DNA of 33,925 nucleotides from Acidimicrobiaceae bacterium (GTDB lineage: Bacteria; Actinomycetota; Acidimicrobiia; Acidimicrobiales; RAAP-2), in the NCBI GenBank assembly GCA_003161575.1, contig PMOE01000069.1, forward strand, positions 1 to 33,925. The letters are read 5' to 3'. Positions within the stretch are counted from its first letter, which is position 1; every line of letters begins with the position of its first letter. The translations under genes and the position numbers were made by a program. The notes beneath the pieces were generated by a model. The model did no database searches and was not told the DNA's origin. It was given only the letters and a program-made list of their open reading frames with translations. Below are positions 31,791 to 33,925 of this stretch, in pieces.

Positions 31791-32942
31791 ATGACGAAGA
31801 GGGTGATCATGGAGCAGCTCACGCGACGCTCATTTAGCCCACGGCGAGCCATCCTTTCTGCAGCCCTCGTCTGCTCAGCCGGAGTCCCTCTTGGAGCAGG
31901 TGCAGCCTTGCTCGCCCCTGGCGTGGCCGGGGCGTCCAGCATAGCAGTGACGAATTGCAACGACTCGGGAGCCGGCTCGCTGCGCCAGGCGGTCACGGGC
32001 TCCTCGTCGGGATCGACTGTCACCTTCTCACTGGCCTCCGCCTGCAGTCTCATTCACGAGACCAGTGGTTCGATCCTGATCTCGAACAACCTGACCATCG
32101 ATGGCCCCGGGTCTGCCGCCCTTGCGGTAAGCGGAAACAACGCGAACTCAGTCTTTATGATCAGCGACCTCGCCACCGTCACAATTTCAGGACTCACTAT
32201 CGAAGACGGGAACAGTGACAACGGCGGGGGCATCGACAACGACGGCATCCTGACCATCTCTGGCTGCACGATCTCGGGTAACTCCGCCAATAATAATCTG
32301 GGTTTCGGCGGCGGCATCTTCAACGACGGCACGCTGGTGGTCAGCGACACCACGATCTCGGACAACACGGAAGCTAACTTCGGCGGCGGCATCGAAAGCG
32401 ACGACGGTGTATCAATGACCGTCACCGACAGCACCATCTCTGGGAACCAGGCCGAAAACGGTGGCGGCGGCATCGAAAGCACCGGCGGCACCGCCTTGGC
32501 GGTCACCAACAGCACAATCTCGGGAAACAGCATCACAGGTACCGGCGATGGGGCCGGTATCTCCACCAACGGTGGCTCTCCGACGGTCACCAACAGCACG
32601 ATCGCGAACAACAACGCCGTCAACGGCGCCGGCATCTACAACCAGGGCGGCGCTTTGACGGTCAGCAACAGCACGATCGCCAATAACACTGACACCACCT
32701 TCGGCGCCGGAGGAATCGACAATGACCCCGGTACCACGAGCATTGGTGGCACAATCTTGTCGGTCGACGACGGGAACTGTTCGATCCCATCCAGCGACTT
32801 TATCGACAACGGTTACAACATCTCCGACGATGCTTCCTGCGACTTCTCCAATGTTGGCAGCATCAACAACTCGAGCCTGGTCGGCCGCAATCTCGGATTG
32901 CTCGGCAACAACGGCGGACCCACCAGACAATGGCTCTGCTGA
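31791..32942 (+). CDS. Secreted right-handed beta-helix repeat protein, 5' part, ends at a frameshift
   Basis: From ATG 31791 (ATG 31809 with GAAGAGGG upstream is an alternative). The N-terminus 'LTRRSFSPRRAILSAALVCS…' is a signal peptide with a Tat-like Arg-Arg, ending near 'GVAGASS'. 'CNDSGAGSLRQAV' starts the parallel beta-helix. About ten rungs with 'TISGNSA', 'NSTIANN', 'GGGI' follow, as in polymorphic outer-membrane-like and choice-of-anchor repeat proteins. The TGA at 32940-32942 follows 'LGNNGGPTR' and 'QWLC', where the family normally continues 'NGGPTxTMAL'. The next part of the domain continues in another frame, so this is one gene broken by a frameshift. Confidence 0.85.
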   Translation: MTKRVIMEQLTRRSFSPRRAILSAALVCSAGVPLGAGAALLAPGVAGASSIAVTNCNDSGAGSLRQAVTGSSSGSTVTFSLASACSLIHETSGSILISNNLTIDGPGSAALAVSGNNANSVFMISDLATVTISGLTIEDGNSDNGGGIDNDGILTISGCTISGNSANNNLGFGGGIFNDGTLVVSDTTISDNTEANFGGGIESDDGVSMTVTDSTISGNQAENGGGGIESTGGTALAVTNSTISGNSITGTGDGAGISTNGGSPTVTNSTIANNNAVNGAGIYNQGGALTVSNSTIANNTDTTFGAGGIDNDPGTTSIGGTILSVDDGNCSIPSSDFIDNGYNISDDASCDFSNVGSINNSSLVGRNLGLLGNNGGPTRQWLC

Positions 32943-33925
32943 ACAACCCCAGCACCGACCCCATGCTCGACGTCGTCCCAGCGGGTTCGCTCTGTCCCGC
33001 CACGGACCAACGCGGAGAGCCCAGGGCCGCACCGTGTGACATCGGCGCGTATGAAGCCCAACCGCCGTCGGCCCCCCAGAGCCCGTCGGCCACGCCGGGT
33101 GACACGACCATCGGGATCATTTGGACCGCGCCGGGATCAAGTGGCGACCTTCCCATCACCGATTACGACATTTACTGCTCGACTGCCAATCCACCCTCGA
33201 CCTCGGGCACACCCAGTTCGACGGTCGGCGGCGCCGGAGCGACATCCGCCAGCGTCAGCAGTCTGATTAACGGCATGACGTACTACTGCGTGGTGGCGGC
33301 GATCAGTGCCATTGGCCAGTCGGTCGCTTCGTCGGTGGTCAGTGCGACTCCTTCTGCGCCCGGCTACGACCTGGCGGGCTCCGACGGAGGCGTCTTCGTC
33401 TTTCCGACCGGCCAGTCGTCGGGCTTCTTCGGCTCCCTTCCGGGGTTGGGTGTCAAAGTCAACAACGTCGTTGGCATCGTGCCCACCAACAACTTCACCG
33501 GTTACAACCTGGTCGGTTCTGACGGCGGGGTCTTCGTCTTCCCCGTCGGCCAGTCTTCGGGATTCTTCGGCTCCCTTCCGGGACTGGGTGTCAAAGTCAA
33601 CAACGTCGTTGGCATCGTGCCCACGAACAACTACTCCGGCTATGACCTGGTGGGCTCTGACGGCGGGGTCTTCGTCTTCCCCGTCGGCCAGTCCGCTGGG
33701 TTCTTCGGCTCGCTCCCAGGTCTCGGCGTCCACGTGAACGACATCGTGGGCATCGTGGCCAGCCCCGGTGGTGGGGGCTACTTCTTGGTCGGAAGAGACG
33801 GCGGGGTCTTCACCTTCGGCAACGCCCCCTTCTTCGGGTCACTACCTGGGATCGGGGTCTCGGTCAACAACATCACCGGGATCGCGTCCACCCCCGATGG
33901 CCAGGGCTACTACGTGGTCGGGGCC
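32930..33925 (+). CDS. Continuation of the beta-helix gene in a second frame (FN3 + SDGG-like repeats), runs off the window
   Basis: The frame from ATG 32930 is open to the end of the window. It starts with 'MALLNNPSTDPMLDVVPAG' and 'CDIGAYEA', the usual end of the choice-of-anchor beta-helix domain. Then comes a fibronectin type III domain ('APQSPSATPGDTTIGIIWTA', 'ITDYDIYC', 'NGMTYYCVVAAISAIG'), followed by tandem surface repeats. One missing base near 32926-32930 would join it to the upstream frame. If real, the protein is inactivated or made by frameshifting; if an assembly error, it is one large secreted protein. Confidence 0.83.
   Translation, partial: MALLNNPSTDPMLDVVPAGSLCPATDQRGEPRAAPCDIGAYEAQPPSAPQSPSATPGDTTIGIIWTAPGSSGDLPITDYDIYCSTANPPSTSGTPSSTVGGAGATSASVSSLINGMTYYCVVAAISAIGQSVASSVVSATPSAPGYDLAGSDGGVFVFPTGQSSGFFGSLPGLGVKVNNVVGIVPTNNFTGYNLVGSDGGVFVFPVGQSSGFFGSLPGLGVKVNNVVGIVPTNNYSGYDLVGSDGGVFVFPVGQSAGFFGSLPGLGVHVNDIVGIVASPGGGGYFLVGRDGGVFTFGNAPFFGSLPGIGVSVNNITGIASTPDGQGYYVVGA
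33362..33925 (+). repeat. Tandem 138-bp repeats (46 residues) at the 3' end
   Basis: Units at 33362-33499, 33500-33637, 33638-33775, 33776-33904 (43 residues), and a partial one from 33905. The first three start 'GY.L.GSDGGVFVFP.GQS' and continue 'GFFGSLPGLGVKVNNVVGIV'. The fourth is closer to the GH43-protein type, with 'FTFGNAPFFGSLPG' and 'ASTPDG'. Units 1 and 2 are nearly identical in DNA over most of their length, which implies recent duplication. The number of further units is unknown. Confidence 0.88.

Noticed and set aside
1-33925. tRNA, rRNA, CRISPR or insertion sequence
   Set aside because: No T-loop GTTCRANNC context with a cloverleaf, no spaced identical repeats, and no transposase or terminal inverted repeats were recognised. 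The repeats present are protein-coding tandem units.

Overview
The window is a GC-rich, densely coded stretch of bacterial chromosome. GTG starts are common, and genes often overlap by one or four bases. Tandem 'SDGG…FG…GS' surface repeats, MarR/TetR/IclR/MerR regulators, bacterial class I P450s, DUF35-thiolase pairs and L,D-transpeptidases together suggest a free-living actinobacterium. My best guess is class Acidimicrobiia or a relative; this rests on gene content and style, not on a marker gene. No rRNA, tRNA, CRISPR array, insertion sequence, phage gene or replication origin was seen.

Layout. (1) 1-693: 3' end of a secreted L,D-transpeptidase with a surface-repeat remnant. (2) 855-3221: drug-efflux MFS transporter plus MerR regulator, behind a perfect ACGT dyad. 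(3) 3315-6447: TetR, DUF35 zinc-ribbon/OB protein, SCP2-type thiolase and a convergent IclR; this begins an acyl-CoA or lipid catabolic district. (4) 6605-11782: MarR regulator with its palindromic operator, a heterodimeric ABC exporter with one degenerate ATP site, and a double-hotdog thioesterase, all in one operon. (5) 11807-19617: catabolic genes (two alpha/beta hydrolases, acyl-CoA ligase, cytochrome P450, CMD-family protein, SDR). Two decayed genes lie within it: a P450 fragment on the minus strand and an aldehyde dehydrogenase fragment on the plus strand. The latter still overlaps the CMD start as in an ancestral operon. (6) 19938-25596: envelope genes: GT2 glycosyltransferase, secreted GH43-like protein with six 42-residue repeats, small secreted lysozyme-like protein, and an L,D-transpeptidase with Ig-like and peptidoglycan-binding domains. 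(7) 26047-29702: OpuC-type compatible-solute ABC importer, with the ATPase gene divergent from the two permeases and the binding protein. (8) 30072-31268: NAD-dependent formate dehydrogenase. (9) 31791-33925: secreted beta-helix, FN3 and repeat protein interrupted by one frameshift, running off the window.

How the genes work together. The DUF35-thiolase, ligase, P450, SDR, thioesterase and hydrolases form a plausible set for activating, oxidising and cleaving a hydrophobic carboxylate such as a steroid or terpenoid side chain; the substrate is not readable here. The two exporters sit beside ligand-responsive regulators. The envelope genes share a repeat module fused to three unrelated domains, which is the most unusual theme of the window. 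I did not find a clear-cut new defence or mobile system.
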